DNA of 64,000 bases from Aurantiacibacter odishensis. Lineage in GTDB: Bacteria; Pseudomonadota; Alphaproteobacteria; Sphingomonadales; Sphingomonadaceae. Below are positions 32,571 through 41,792 of the stretch, in pieces. The stretch's first letter is position 1. The number at the start of each line of letters is the position of its first letter. Below the pieces are notes generated by a model. It was not told the DNA's origin and made no database searches. It was given only the letters and a program-made list of their open reading frames with translations. Made by a program: the position numbers and the translations under genes. The stretch lies in contig NZ_QYOS01000024.1 of NCBI RefSeq assembly GCF_003605195.1, positions 403,501 to 467,500 of the forward strand, written 5' to 3'.

Positions 32571-32588
32571 TGTCAAAACGAATTGACG
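32571..32588. promoter_or_regulatory. PpsR-like binding site upstream of bchG
   Basis: TGTCAAAACGAATTGACG matches TGT-N12-ACA except for the final base, the same deviation as the bchF site, with TGTCAA and TTGACG arms. It lies 30-47 bases before the bchG start, so it would cover a promoter. A perfect inverted repeat follows 7 bases later. Confidence 0.68.
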
Positions 32589-32595
32589 TTGAGTG

Positions 32596-32617
32596 TGTGC
32601 GAGCCTAGCCTCGCACA
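32596..32617 (+). promoter_or_regulatory. Perfect hairpin touching the bchG start codon
   Basis: TGTGCGAG (32596-32603) and CTCGCACA (32610-32617) are perfect 8-base complements with a 6-base loop, and the ATG of bchG follows at once at 32618. No ordinary ribosome site is visible before bchG; the only GAG lies inside the stem. The element could control translation in RNA or be a second protein site in DNA. Confidence 0.55.
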
Positions 32618-33523
32618 ATGGCCCGCTCGGTTTCCAGCATCCCTTCGGCGCCGCTTCCAGCGGCCCGGGATGTGTTGGAACTGCTGAAACCCGTCACCTG
32701 GTTTCCGCCCATGTGGGCCTTCATGTGCGGTGTCGTTTCTTCGGGCGTCGCGATAGACGGGCGCTGGGGGTTCCTGCTTGCCGGTATCGTGCTGACGGGG
32801 CCGCTGGTGTGCGGCAACAGCCAGGCGATCAACGATTGGTTTGACCGGCACGTGGACGCGATCAACCAGCCGGACAGGCCGATCCCGTCGGGCCGCATTG
32901 CGGGAACATGGGGGCTGAAGATCGCAGTGGTCGGCAGCCTGCTGTCCCTTGGGGCGGCGTGGCTGATCGGTCCGTGGGTTTTTGCCGCGACGGTCTTAGG
33001 CGTCGCCTGCGCCTGGGCCTACAGCGCGCCGCCTTTCCGCCTCAAGTCGAGCGGCTGGCTGGGCCCGGCCGTGGTCGCGCTGACTTACGAGGGGCTGACC
33101 TGGTTCACAGGCGCCAGCGTGATGGCGGGGACCCTGCCTTCCGGCCAGATCCTCGCCGTCCTGCTGCTCTACAGCGTAGGCGCCTTCGGCATCATGACAT
33201 TGAATGATTTCAAGGCCGTGGCGGGCGACCGGACAACAGGCCTGCGCTCCTTGCCGGTCACGCTTGGCATCGCCAACGCGGCGCGCTTCGCCTGCCTCGT
33301 GATCGCAGTGGCCCAGGCGATGGTTATCGTGCTGCTGTGGCGCTGGGGACTGACATGGTCCTGCGTCGCTGTATCAGTCTTGCTGCTGGCGCAATGCGCG
33401 CTGATGCCGCGATTGCTTTCGGACCCGGTGCGCCATGCCCCTTGGTATGCCGCGCTGGGCGTGACGCTTTACGTGCTCGGCATGCTGGCCGCAGCGCTTG
33501 GCCTTGGGGGATATCTGGGATGA
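32618..33523 (+). CDS. bchG: Bacteriochlorophyll synthase (chlorophyllide esterification)
   Basis: This 301-residue membrane prenyltransferase attaches the C20 alcohol to bacteriochlorophyllide. The prenyl-diphosphate binding Asp motif is NDWFDRHVDAINQPDRPIPS, and a second motif is TLNDFKAVAGDRTTGLRSLP. About eight hydrophobic segments are seen. It begins a run of five genes on the plus strand, bchG-MFS-bchP-tspO-orf82, and BchP supplies the reduced phytyl tail. A PpsR-like site and a hairpin precede the start. Confidence 0.94.
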   Translation: MARSVSSIPSAPLPAARDVLELLKPVTWFPPMWAFMCGVVSSGVAIDGRWGFLLAGIVLTGPLVCGNSQAINDWFDRHVDAINQPDRPIPSGRIAGTWGLKIAVVGSLLSLGAAWLIGPWVFAATVLGVACAWAYSAPPFRLKSSGWLGPAVVALTYEGLTWFTGASVMAGTLPSGQILAVLLLYSVGAFGIMTLNDFKAVAGDRTTGLRSLPVTLGIANAARFACLVIAVAQAMVIVLLWRWGLTWSCVAVSVLLLAQCALMPRLLSDPVRHAPWYAALGVTLYVLGMLAAALGLGGYLG

Positions 33524-33530
33524 CGCGGCG

Positions 33531-34856
33531 ATGAGTCAGGTGCGCGCGATGCAGGGTTTCGGCTGGCTGGCGATTGTCCGGCTGGGCGCGGTGCAGGCCT
33601 CCATCGGGGCCATCGTCATGCTGGCAACATCGCTGCTCAACCGCCTGATGGTGGTGGAGTACGGCCTGCTGGCGGCAATCCCTGCGGGCCTCGTCGCCTG
33701 GCACTACGCGGTGCAGCTGACGCGGCCGGTGTGGGGGCAAGGGTCCGACAAGGGCCGGAAGCGGACACCGTGGATACTGTTCGGAATGGCGTTGCTGGGG
33801 CTTGGTGCGCTGGTGGCGGTGAACGCGACCATCCTGCTTGCATCCGCGCCCATCGGCGGCCTGCTGCTGGCCATACTCGCTTTCACGATGATCGGCGGCG
33901 GCGTGGGCGCCGCGGGCACTTCGCTGCTGGCCTTGCTGGCATCGGGCGTGGCTCCGCAGCGCCGGGCAGCGGCGGCGGCGACGACGTGGATCATGATGGT
34001 GGCAGGGATCGTGGTGGCCGCGGGCGTAGCCGGGGCCTTGATCGATCCCTTCTCCGAAGCCCGCCTCGCGCTGGTGGCCAGCGGCGTGGTGGCAAGTGCG
34101 CTGGTGGTGACGGCGCTGGCGACCTGGCGTCTGGAAGCACAGGCCCTGCCGATGCAGGCCGCACGCCGCGATAGCCCGGTCCCCGATTTCCGCGAGGCGC
34201 TGCGCGAGATCCTGCAGGAGCGGACGGCGCGCCGCTTTACCCTGTTCATTTTCGTCTCGATGCTGGCCTATTCGATGCAGGACCTGATCCTTGAGCCCTT
34301 CGCGGGCCTCGTCTTCGGCATGACACCGGGCCAGTCGACACAGCTTTCCGGGATGCAGCACGGGGGCGTGCTGCTGGGCATGATCGCGGCGGGCGTGGGC
34401 GGCAGCGCCTTTGCCGGTCGCCTGCCGGGCGAACTGCGCAGTTGGACGGCGTTCGGTTGCCTCGCCTCTGCGCTCGCCCTGGCTGGGCTGGCGATCGGGG
34501 CGCAGGTGGGGCCTGGCTGGCCGATCGAGGCCAATGTCTTTGCGCTGGGTTTTGCCAACGGACTGTTCGCCGTCTCCGCCATCGGTTCCATGATGGGCCT
34601 TGCCGGAGCGGGCGAGCGAACGCGCGAGGGCGTGCGCATGGGCGTGTGGGGTGCAGCGCAGGCGATTGCCTTTGGCACGGGCGGGCTGCTGGGTGCACTG
34701 GGCGTCGATTTCGCGCGCCGCGCGCAGGGCCACGATGCCGAGGCATTCCAGCTGATCTTCGCGATCGAGGGCGGACTGTTCATCGTGGCAGCTTGGCTGG
34801 GCCTGCGCGCTGCGGTGCGAAAAAAGTTGGTGGAAGCGGAGGTGGCGGGAACATGA
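33531..34856 (+). CDS. PucC-family (BCD) MFS transporter between bchG and bchP
   Basis: This 441-residue protein has about twelve membrane segments and PucC-family marks such as TSLLNRLMVVEYGLLAAIPA, WGQGSDKGRKRTPWI and DLILEPFAGLVFGMTPGQ. In Rhodobacter the same position holds orf428 (bch2). Such proteins probably move or hand over bacteriochlorophyll to assembling antenna proteins. The start at 33531 lies 7 bases after the bchG stop, and the stop overlaps bchP (ATGA). It is a paralogue of lhaA in this window. Confidence 0.87.
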   Translation: MSQVRAMQGFGWLAIVRLGAVQASIGAIVMLATSLLNRLMVVEYGLLAAIPAGLVAWHYAVQLTRPVWGQGSDKGRKRTPWILFGMALLGLGALVAVNATILLASAPIGGLLLAILAFTMIGGGVGAAGTSLLALLASGVAPQRRAAAAATTWIMMVAGIVVAAGVAGALIDPFSEARLALVASGVVASALVVTALATWRLEAQALPMQAARRDSPVPDFREALREILQERTARRFTLFIFVSMLAYSMQDLILEPFAGLVFGMTPGQSTQLSGMQHGGVLLGMIAAGVGGSAFAGRLPGELRSWTAFGCLASALALAGLAIGAQVGPGWPIEANVFALGFANGLFAVSAIGSMMGLAGAGERTREGVRMGVWGAAQAIAFGTGGLLGALGVDFARRAQGHDAEAFQLIFAIEGGLFIVAAWLGLRAAVRKKLVEAEVAGT

Positions 34857-36049
34857 CAGAAGAGCTTTTCGATGCGGTGGTGGTCGGCGGCGGGCCGTCG
34901 GGTGCGACGACCGCGTGCGACCTCGCCAACATGGGGCACAAGGTCCTGCTGCTGGACAAGGCTGGGCGGATAAAGCCGTGCGGCGGCGCCGTGCCGCCGC
35001 GCCTGCTCGCCGATTTCGACGTGCCCGAAAGCCTGCTGGTCGCGCGCGCCCGCTGCGCCCGCATGATCGCCCCTTCTGACCGCAAGGTGGACATGCCGGT
35101 GGGCGAGATCGGTTATGTCGGCATGGTCGACCGCGACGTGTTCGACGAATGGCTGCGTGATCGCGCAGCGAATGCCGGGGCAGAGCGACGCACGGGTATT
35201 TTCGAAAGCGTAGAACGCGATGGCAGCGACGCGCCGCTGGTCTGCTACCGCGAAGGCCGCGGCGGCGAATTGCGCAAGGTGCGCGCCAGGGTGGTGATCG
35301 GTGCCGACGGTGCCCGCTCTGCCGTGGCGCGGCAGAACATTACCGGGGCGGAGAACATGAAATGCGTGTTCGCCTACCACGAGATCATCCGTTCGCCCGC
35401 AAGCACGGCAGAGGGCTTCGACGGGGATCGCTGCGACGTTTTTTATCAGGGCAAGCTCTCGCCCGATTTCTACGCCTGGGTGTTCCCTCACGGAGAGACC
35501 GCCAGCATCGGCGTCGGCAGCGCGAACAAGGGCTTTTCCCTGCGCGGTGCGGTGAAGACGATGCGCGGGGACCTGGGCCTGACGCAGTGCGATACCGTGC
35601 GCACAGAAGGCGCGCCGATACCGCTCAAGCCGCTGAAACGCTGGGACAACGGGCGAGACGTTCTGGTGTCCGGCGATGCCGCTGGCGTGGTCGCCCCGGC
35701 TTCGGGAGAAGGCATCTACTACGCCATGACCTGTGGCCGGATCGCCGCCGGTGCAGCCAACGATTTCCTCGTCACCGGCAATCCCGCCATGCTGCGCCGC
35801 GCCCGGCGTGATTTCATGCGCGAGCATGGCCGCGTGTTCTGGATCCTGGGGATCATGCAGCACTTCTGGTATTCCAGCGACAAGCGGCGTGAGCGTTTCG
35901 TGGAGATGTGCGCCGATCCCGACGTGCAGCAGCTCACTTGGCAGGCCTACATGAACAAGCGGCTGGTGCGGGCCAAACCGATGGCGCACGTCCGTATCTT
36001 CATGAAGGATTGCGCGCACCTGCTGGGGCTGCGCCCGGTTGCGCAATGA
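34853..36049 (+). CDS. bchP: Geranylgeranyl diphosphate/bacteriochlorophyll reductase
   Basis: This 398-residue flavoprotein reduces the geranylgeranyl tail to phytyl in three steps. The FAD motif VVVGGGPSGATTACDLA is at the N-terminus, followed by KPCGGAVPPRLL and the second FAD segment VLVSGDAAGVVAPASGEGI. ATG at 34853 overlaps the stop of the MFS gene, and its own stop overlaps tspO. Length and order bchG-MFS-bchP match other purple phototrophs. Confidence 0.95.
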   Translation: MTEELFDAVVVGGGPSGATTACDLANMGHKVLLLDKAGRIKPCGGAVPPRLLADFDVPESLLVARARCARMIAPSDRKVDMPVGEIGYVGMVDRDVFDEWLRDRAANAGAERRTGIFESVERDGSDAPLVCYREGRGGELRKVRARVVIGADGARSAVARQNITGAENMKCVFAYHEIIRSPASTAEGFDGDRCDVFYQGKLSPDFYAWVFPHGETASIGVGSANKGFSLRGAVKTMRGDLGLTQCDTVRTEGAPIPLKPLKRWDNGRDVLVSGDAAGVVAPASGEGIYYAMTCGRIAAGAANDFLVTGNPAMLRRARRDFMREHGRVFWILGIMQHFWYSSDKRRERFVEMCADPDVQQLTWQAYMNKRLVRAKPMAHVRIFMKDCAHLLGLRPVAQ

Positions 36050-36525
36050 GCCGTAGCTGGGTCATGCCGGTGATCGTTGCCGCGCTGGCCGCGGTGGGGA
36101 TCGCCATGCTGGGTGCCACGATCACCGATCTGGGGCCGTGGTACCAGTCGCTGGAGAAGCCGGCCTGGACGCCGCCCGGGCCGATGTTTCCCATCGCCTG
36201 GACGGTCATTTTTGCGCTGGCAGCGTGGTCTGCGGTGACGGCGTGGCGCGCTGCGCCGAACGCGCGGCAGGCGGATTGGCTGATCGGCCTGTTCGCCCTC
36301 AACGGCTTCCTCAACATCCTGTGGAGCCTGATGTTCTTCCGCATGCAGCGGCCCGACTGGGCCTTTGCCGAGGTCATGCTGCTGTGGCTCTCGATCCTCG
36401 CGCTGGTGGTGGTGTGCTGGCGCCATTCGCGCCTCGCCGGGGTGCTTTTGCTGCCCTATCTCGCGTGGGTCAGCGTCGCCGCCGCACTCAACTGGCGCGT
36501 GATCGAGCTGAACGGGCCGTTCTGA
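36046..36525 (+). CDS. tspO: Tryptophan-rich sensory protein TspO
   Basis: This 159-residue protein has five membrane helices and the TspO family marks WYQSLEKPAWTPPGPMFPIAW and NGFLNILWSLMFF, with many Trp residues. TspO binds porphyrins and, in Rhodobacter, lowers expression of photosynthesis genes when oxygen is present, acting together with the PpsR/AppA system. ATG overlaps the bchP stop by 4 bases. It may link tetrapyrrole level to pigment gene control. Confidence 0.92.
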   Translation: MSRSWVMPVIVAALAAVGIAMLGATITDLGPWYQSLEKPAWTPPGPMFPIAWTVIFALAAWSAVTAWRAAPNARQADWLIGLFALNGFLNILWSLMFFRMQRPDWAFAEVMLLWLSILALVVVCWRHSRLAGVLLLPYLAWVSVAAALNWRVIELNGPF

Positions 36526-36531
36526 TCCGTC

Positions 36532-36780
36532 ATGGCTGAATTCTTCGCCAGCGGCCACGCGGTGGATGTCGTGCTGGCGGTGCTGATGCTGGAGTTTCTC
36601 TGGCTGGCCTTGCGTCAAAAGCGCGCGCTGGAGGCATTGCTGATGCTCCTGCCCGCTGCGCTGATCCTGCTGGGATTGCGCGCGGCCCTGACCGGCGCGG
36701 CGTGGTACTGGGTGGCCATCCCGCTGACGCTGGCCTTCCCGGCGCACCTGGCGGACCTTGCCCGCCGGATGCGCCGCTGA
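36532..36780 (+). CDS. Small membrane protein of unknown function after tspO
   Basis: This 82-residue protein has three hydrophobic stretches (about 11-27, 35-52 and 58-72) and ends in a basic tail, DLARRMRR. I do not recognise a named family, although a small membrane gene in this place is known in related PGCs. It starts 6 bases after tspO and stops 10 bases before the convergent pufC stop. No strong terminator separates it from pufC. It is probably translated with tspO. Confidence 0.75.
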   Translation: MAEFFASGHAVDVVLAVLMLEFLWLALRQKRALEALLMLLPAALILLGLRAALTGAAWYWVAIPLTLAFPAHLADLARRMRR

Positions 36781-36790
36781 GGCTTTTTGC

Positions 36791-37906
36791 TTACTCGGTG
36801 CTGGCTACGCCGTCCTCCGGCTCGTCGGCGCCCGTGCCCATCACCATGTCCATCGCGGCCTGCGAAGGCAGCCAGCCCGATTGCGGAGCGCGCTGCAGGG
36901 CAGGGTAATCCGCCACCATCGCCACGCCGCCGAGTGGCAGGTTCTGTCCCTGGTGGCAGGTGGTGCAGTTGACCTTGTAGGGATCGCCCATCGGACCGAC
37001 GCGATTATCCGGGAAGATCGGTTGCAGCGGCGTGATGTATCCGCCGTTCAGGTTGCGAACCATGCGGATGCCGTGCCACGCGGTTGCGCGCGGCGGGGTG
37101 GAGATGTTCCAGTCCGCGAAGCTTTGCGTGTTGTGGCAGTAGGTGCAGTTCACGCCGAGCGAATCCGACATGTGCATCATCAGGGCATAGCTCTGCTCGG
37201 TTTCCATCGTGCTGAGCGTGTTGGCCTCGGTGGGATGCATGGTTTTCGAGACAACCCGGATATCCTCCGGTTCCACTTCGCCCAGCAGGTAGCGTGCGAC
37301 GGAGTATTGCGGCAGTGAGGAGTAGGCCGTGTTGCTGACCGGCTCGTTCTGGCCGTTGCGGTTGCCCACGATACCGCGCTGCGGTTCGCCCGGCAGCGTC
37401 CATACCGCTTCGGGAATATTGTTGCCCCGGTGGCAGGTCCAGCAGGTGACGCCGGTGGTGCCGACGTGGTCGGACCAGTTGGTGTTCGCCGCCTGCGTCA
37501 TCTGGATCATGCTGCGGGCAACGGACTTGGTGTAGATCTCGTCCGAGGCCATGTTGGCCGGGTTGTGGCAGTAGTTGCAGCCCTGTTCGGGCGAGACCCA
37601 TTCGGTGAGCGCCGCCATCAGGTAGTTGAACTCGTCCACCGACACGTTGGAAAGCACCTGCACGTTCTCGTAGAACTCGCCTGCCGTCTGGCCGCCGGGT
37701 GGCGGCAGTTCGTAGGGCGGGCCCGGCACTTCCTCGCGGATCTCGCTGTCGGCGACATAGATCTGGTCCATGCCGGTGCCGCGATAGCCGTTCTGCTGCG
37801 ACACCTTGGGTGCAAGCTCGCACCCGCCCAGTGCCAGGGACCCCGCGACCACGGCCAGCGCTGCCAGCGGAAGCCGTGTGCGTGTCAAATCACCATCCTG
37901 GGTCAT
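36791..37906 (-). CDS. pufC: Reaction-centre tetraheme cytochrome c subunit
   Basis: This 371-residue protein has a lipoprotein signal with lipobox LGGC (lipidated Cys29) and four heme-binding CxxCH motifs: CNYCH, CWTCH, CTYCH and CTTCH. It sits on the periplasmic face of the reaction centre and re-reduces the special pair. Axial Met candidates lie before each heme motif, as usual. The gene is last in the puf operon and overlaps pufM by 4 bases. After the fourth heme the tail is acidic and short. Confidence 0.96.
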   Translation of the reverse strand: MTQDGDLTRTRLPLAALAVVAGSLALGGCELAPKVSQQNGYRGTGMDQIYVADSEIREEVPGPPYELPPPGGQTAGEFYENVQVLSNVSVDEFNYLMAALTEWVSPEQGCNYCHNPANMASDEIYTKSVARSMIQMTQAANTNWSDHVGTTGVTCWTCHRGNNIPEAVWTLPGEPQRGIVGNRNGQNEPVSNTAYSSLPQYSVARYLLGEVEPEDIRVVSKTMHPTEANTLSTMETEQSYALMMHMSDSLGVNCTYCHNTQSFADWNISTPPRATAWHGIRMVRNLNGGYITPLQPIFPDNRVGPMGDPYKVNCTTCHQGQNLPLGGVAMVADYPALQRAPQSGWLPSQAAMDMVMGTGADEPEDGVASTE

Positions 37907-38877
37907 TCCACTATACTCCCTAGCCCGGCGGGATCGGCTATCCCGCTGTCGGGATAGGCGGGCGCGTAGCCGTGTTCCTGCGCCCAGAGATACCAGTTAT
38001 CGACCACCGTGCCGGTGAGCAGGATGCCGATGCCGCCGGTCAGCGTTACCAGCACCGCGAACCACCAGGCCCAGCGGTGGATCGATTCCATCGTGGCGTT
38101 GAAGCCCATGGTCCAGCGCCAGAACAGCGCCGCGCGTTCCGAGGCGGTGCCGCGATCGGTGATCTGCTCGATCTCGCGCTCCCCGCCGTAGCGGCCGACC
38201 GCGAGGATCGTCGCCCCGTGCATCGCGAACAGCAGGGTAGAGCCGTAGAGGAAGGCGATCGAGAGGGCGTGGAACGGGTTGTAGAAGAGGTTGCCGTACC
38301 GGATCGAGAAGGCCGCGGTCCAGTCGAGGTGGGGGAAGATGCCGAAGGGCACCGCTTCCGACCAGCTGCCCATGAAGCCAGGGCGGATGAAGCCTAGAAC
38401 CAGGAACAGCCAGATGGCGGAGAGGAAGGCCCAGGCAACATGCGTGCCCATGCCCAGCGCGCGGGCGCGGCGATAGGTGCGCACCCACCACAGCAGCACG
38501 GACGCCGTCAGCAGCATCCCGGCCATGATCCACCAGCCACCCTCTGCCAGCGGCACGAAGGGGCTGAAGCCGTATTGCGGCCCCGGCGGTTCCAGCGCCA
38601 GCCAGGGCAGTTGCCGCATGAACTGGATCGGGTCCCAATTGACGGAGGCCAGCATGTTGAGGCCGATGATCTCGAATGCCAGGAAACCGCAGATCAGCGA
38701 GGCAACGCCCAGCCAGCCGAGGTAGATCGGCCCGATCTGCGCCTGGCCGATGATCCCGGCCCAGTGGTTGAAAGTGGTCCCGCCGCTGCGTTCCTCGTCG
38801 CCGGCGGGAAGGGCGATGCCCGTCTCCGGTGCCGAGCGCAGCTGGACCTGGGTGAAAATGTTTTGATAGCGTGCCAT
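37903..38877 (-). CDS. pufM: Photosynthetic reaction centre M subunit
   Basis: This 324-residue protein has five membrane helices. The bacteriochlorophyll ligands are His183 (accessory) and His203 (special pair). The iron ligands are His220, His267 and Glu235; these match M182, M202, M219, M266 and M234 of Rhodobacter with an offset of one. The C-terminus extends past the last helix with [12 protein letters not shown], as in species that carry PufC. GGGAGGA precedes the ATG, 14 bases after the pufL stop. Confidence 0.97.
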   Translation of the reverse strand: MARYQNIFTQVQLRSAPETGIALPAGDEERSGGTTFNHWAGIIGQAQIGPIYLGWLGVASLICGFLAFEIIGLNMLASVNWDPIQFMRQLPWLALEPPGPQYGFSPFVPLAEGGWWIMAGMLLTASVLLWWVRTYRRARALGMGTHVAWAFLSAIWLFLVLGFIRPGFMGSWSEAVPFGIFPHLDWTAAFSIRYGNLFYNPFHALSIAFLYGSTLLFAMHGATILAVGRYGGEREIEQITDRGTASERAALFWRWTMGFNATMESIHRWAWWFAVLVTLTGGIGILLTGTVVDNWYLWAQEHGYAPAYPDSGIADPAGLGSIVE

Positions 38878-38891
38878 CGTCTATTCCTCCC

Positions 38892-39716
38892 TCAGGACCA
38901 GATCGGCAGGTTGAGCCACCAGGTCCACCACTCAGGCCAGCCCTTGGTCCACAGCGGGCCGCTGATGATGATGCAAACCGCGCTCCAGAAACCGGCGTTC
39001 AGCGCCAGCAGCAGGCCCAGGCGGTGAATGCCCAGCGTGCCGATGGAATAGCCGATCAGGTCGCGGAAGAAGGTGTCTTCGTATTCGGGGCTCTTCACGT
39101 CTTCTCCCGGAGCGGGATTGACCGCCGAGAGCACGAGCGCCCCGTGCAGTGCCAGCGCCAGCGCGGTGGTGAAGAAGAAGCTCACCGCCAGCATGTGCGC
39201 CGGGTTATAATGGAAGTGCAGGTATTGGTATCCGGTGTTGGATACCCAGTCGAGATGGCTGAAAATGCCGTAGGGAAAGCCGAAGTGCCAGCCGCCCAGC
39301 AGCACCGGGCGGATCACCACCAGCGAGACATAGGCGAAAATCGCCACGCCGAAAGCAACGGGCACATGGTATCCCATGCCCAGCTTGCGGCATATCTCCA
39401 CTTCGCGCAGCGCCCAGGCAGTGAACGATATGATCGCGCACACGGTGATGACTTGCCAGAAGCCGCCCTCGCTGAGCGGCGCGAAGCCGAGGCCGTAGCT
39501 GAGGTCTGGCGGGGCGATCGATATCAGCCAGGGGTTCCAGGTCGGCCCCTGCGAGGCCGCGTAGAGGATAAGCGCCGTACCCAGCGAGGCGAAGATCGCC
39601 GTCACCACACCGAAAAAGCCGACGTAGAAAGGTCCGACCCAGAAGTCGAACAGGTCTCCGCCAAGCAGCGTCCCTCCGCGCACACGATACTTTCGCTCGA
39701 AACTCAGGAGCGCCAT
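38892..39716 (-). CDS. pufL: Photosynthetic reaction centre L subunit
   Basis: This 274-residue protein has five membrane helices. Pigment and iron ligands are His154, His174, His191 and His231, equal to L153, L173, L190 and L230 of Rhodobacter plus one. Glu213 and Asp214 correspond to the QB-site residues L212 and L213, so the proton path is of the ordinary type. GGGGGAGG precedes the ATG. A stable hairpin lies between it and pufA. Confidence 0.97.
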   Translation of the reverse strand: MALLSFERKYRVRGGTLLGGDLFDFWVGPFYVGFFGVVTAIFASLGTALILYAASQGPTWNPWLISIAPPDLSYGLGFAPLSEGGFWQVITVCAIISFTAWALREVEICRKLGMGYHVPVAFGVAIFAYVSLVVIRPVLLGGWHFGFPYGIFSHLDWVSNTGYQYLHFHYNPAHMLAVSFFFTTALALALHGALVLSAVNPAPGEDVKSPEYEDTFFRDLIGYSIGTLGIHRLGLLLALNAGFWSAVCIIISGPLWTKGWPEWWTWWLNLPIWS

Positions 39717-39773
39717 AGCCCTATCCTCCCCCGACGCATGGCGACGGGACTAAAGTTGCCAACCGGTTGAGCC

Positions 39774-39795
39774 GGCGGCGACCGAAGCCGCCGCC
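39774..39795 (-). promoter_or_regulatory. Intercistronic hairpin with UUCG loop between pufA and pufL
   Basis: On the mRNA strand GGCGGCGGC and GUCGCCGCC pair over 9 base pairs (one G-U) and are closed by a C-UUCG-G tetraloop, one of the most stable RNA caps. No U-run follows, so it is not a simple terminator. In Rhodobacter a hairpin at this place protects the pufBA part of the message and gives more antenna than reaction centre. The same role is likely here. Confidence 0.8.
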
Positions 39796-39814
39796 CCTCG
39801 CAAAGCCGGTATGT

Positions 39815-39991
39815 CTACGGTGTGGCCACAGCGGCCGCAGCGGCGCCCTGCGCCGAGTTGGGGCCATCCAGCCAGTTGTAGGTGTCTGTGCTCAGCAGGA
39901 TGAAGTGAATCACCAGTGCCAGCACGAAGAGGAAGATGAACAGTGCCACCAACGCCCTTCGCGGATCGAAAATAAGCCACATTCTCCACAT
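39815..39991 (-). CDS. pufA: Light-harvesting LH1 alpha subunit
   Basis: This 58-residue protein was found by translating the gap between pufB and pufL. It starts [20 protein letters not shown], the typical LH1-alpha N-terminus, and has one membrane helix. The bacteriochlorophyll ligand is His29 in [18 protein letters not shown]. The C-terminus is Ala-rich ([11 protein letters not shown]). It follows pufB and is separated from pufL by a hairpin. Confidence 0.95.
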   Translation of the reverse strand: MWRMWLIFDPRRALVALFIFLFVLALVIHFILLSTDTYNWLDGPNSAQGAAAAAVATP

Positions 39992-40072
39992 GGTATTTTT
40001 CCTTGTTCTAGTTCTTGTCGGGCCGCGCCGATTTGCCGTCAGGCGTCACCGGCAAGGCGTGCGAAGTGAGCG

Positions 40073-40228
40073 TCAGAGCCAGGGGCGCCAGGCCCACACG
40101 AGGATGTGTGCCACCACTGCCACGGCGGTGAAGCCGAGGAAGCTGCCCATGAAGAGCTTGTGGAATTCCTTCGCTTCCTCCGGGGTGAGGTAGGTCCTCA
40201 GCCCGAGGCGATCGTCGGGATCACTCAT
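40073..40228 (-). CDS. pufB: Light-harvesting LH1 beta subunit
   Basis: This 51-residue protein begins [19 protein letters not shown], then [13 protein letters not shown] and one membrane helix. The bacteriochlorophyll ligand is the His of [16 protein letters not shown], with the Trp-rich C-terminus of LH1 beta. CTGGAGAAAACGCT before the ATG contains a good ribosome site. The open frame extends upstream, but that part has no antenna character. No pufQ lies before it. Confidence 0.95.
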   Translation of the reverse strand: MSDPDDRLGLRTYLTPEEAKEFHKLFMGSFLGFTAVAVVAHILVWAWRPWL

Positions 40229-40259
40229 AGCGTTTTCTCCAGTCTTGCTTTGGTTGCGA

Positions 40260-40302
40260 GGGGCGACGTGCCCCGGCGAGTACCCACGCAGGAAAGCCTG
40301 CG
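40260..40302 (-). promoter_or_regulatory. Two stem-loops in the bchZ-pufB leader
   Basis: CGCAGG-AAAG-CCTGCG at 40287-40302 and GGGGC-GACGT-GCCCC at 40260-40274 are perfect 6-bp and 5-bp stems in the 118-base gap between bchZ and pufB. Neither has a T-run. They could mark RNA processing between the bch and puf parts of the message. No PpsR-type box is seen in this gap. Promoter position is unknown. Confidence 0.4.
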
Positions 40303-40346
40303 AGGATGGCGTGTCCCGGCGGTCCGGGCGGAAAGGTTGGCCGCGC

Positions 40347-41792
40347 TCATGCGAGTTGGCTTTCAAGCAGGGCGTCGGCGAGGTGATCGGCGCTGACGCG
40401 GGCCTCCCCGGCGAGGCGCGCGGCGCGCTCGGCCGCATCGCGCAGCCGCTTGGCGGCGGAAATTCGCACGAGGACGGGCTGGGCCTCGATCAGCTGGTCG
40501 AGGCGGGTCTTGGCATCCTCGTCCCAGGCCAGTTCCTCGTGGCTGCGCACGGGCGTGGGATCCACGCGGTCGAGGTCGGTGCCCAGTGGCAGGATGTGGA
40601 ACAGCGCATCGAACAGCGCATTGCACACCTCCTGCACCAGGTAGGTCGCGCCGGAATAGCCCATGAACGGGGTGCCGGTGTGGCGGCGGATCGCCGCGCC
40701 GGGGAAGCTGGCGGGAATGTAGGTGCCGCGCGCCCCGCACTCGGCCATGTACATCCGCTCGTTATAGCTGCCGAACACCACCAGCGGCGGGTTGGCGTGA
40801 ATGGCGGCGCGCACGTCCTCGTTCTTCGGCTTCACCCCGGCAGAGCGGGAGAAGGCGAAGGAGCAGGGCAGGCCCATGTCGGTTTCCAGGAAATGGCGGA
40901 TGCCGCGGGAATAGGTCTCGGTGGCGACGATGCCGAAGCTGGCGGTGCCGAAGAAATCCTGCGTGACGGAGCGCCACAGGTCCCACAGCGGCTTGATTGT
41001 CGTATGCTTCTCGCGGGTGATAAAGGGCTCGGGGTCGAGGCCGAGTTCTTCACCAAGCGCGCGCAGGAAAGCGGTTGTCGAGGACAGGCCGACGGGTGCC
41101 TGGAAATAGGGCCGCTCCATCAGTTCCGACAGGTTGCGGCCGTATTCGCGGTACAGGCAGACGTTCGCCTGCGCGTTGGAAAGCTGGCGGATTTCCGCGA
41201 GATGCGTGCCGAGCGGGAACACCATGTTCACCTCGGCACCAATGCCTTCGATCAAACGCCGGATTTCGGCGAGGTCGCTCGCCATGTTGAACATCCCGTA
41301 GGCAGGGCCAATGATGTTGACGCGCGGCTTCTCGCTCTCGCGTAAGGCCTTGATCGCGGGCACTTTCTTGGGGCCGAACTCGGTCCACAGCCACGACAGC
41401 GCGCGATCAGCGCATTCCCACTGGTCCTCGTCGATGGTGCGCGGCAGGAAGCGCTTGATGTTCGTGCCCTCGGGCGTCACGCCGCCGCCGATCATCTCCG
41501 CGATGGAGCCTGTCACGACTACGGCTGGCAGGTCCGGGTCGAGCGTCTGCCACGCGCGTTTCATCGCGCCTTCGGTGCCGGTCTTGCCCAGCTCTTCCTC
41601 ACCCAGGCCGGTGACGACGATGGGCAGTTCGTGCGGCGGCAGGCCGTCCGTGTAGTGGAGCACGCTGGTAACGGGCAGGTTCTCGCAGCCCACGGGTCCG
41701 TCGATTACCACCTGTAATCCCTTCACCGCGGTGAAGACATAGACAGCGCCCCAATATCCGCCTGCGCGATCGTGATCGAGGACGAGAGTCAT
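40347..41792 (-). CDS. bchZ: Chlorophyllide a reductase subunit Z
   Basis: This 481-residue nitrogenase-like protein is the Z subunit of chlorophyllide a oxidoreductase, which reduces ring B. Family marks are [39 protein letters not shown] and [19 protein letters not shown]. The C-terminus carries the extra helical extension typical of BchZ. Its start overlaps bchY by 4 bases. It is the last bch gene before the puf genes. Confidence 0.95.
   Translation of the reverse strand: MTLVLDHDRAGGYWGAVYVFTAVKGLQVVIDGPVGCENLPVTSVLHYTDGLPPHELPIVVTGLGEEELGKTGTEGAMKRAWQTLDPDLPAVVVTGSIAEMIGGGVTPEGTNIKRFLPRTIDEDQWECADRALSWLWTEFGPKKVPAIKALRESEKPRVNIIGPAYGMFNMASDLAEIRRLIEGIGAEVNMVFPLGTHLAEIRQLSNAQANVCLYREYGRNLSELMERPYFQAPVGLSSTTAFLRALGEELGLDPEPFITREKHTTIKPLWDLWRSVTQDFFGTASFGIVATETYSRGIRHFLETDMGLPCSFAFSRSAGVKPKNEDVRAAIHANPPLVVFGSYNERMYMAECGARGTYIPASFPGAAIRRHTGTPFMGYSGATYLVQEVCNALFDALFHILPLGTDLDRVDPTPVRSHEELAWDEDAKTRLDQLIEAQPVLVRISAAKRLRDAAERAARLAGEARVSADHLADALLESQLA

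Noticed and set aside
36791-40228. Possible pufX at the end of the puf operon
   Set aside because: pufM is followed directly by pufC, and pufC by a convergent gene; no frame is left for pufX.
40229-40346. Possible pufQ between bchZ and pufB
   Set aside because: The gap is 118 bases, has no suitable start and stop with membrane-protein character, and is too short for PufQ.
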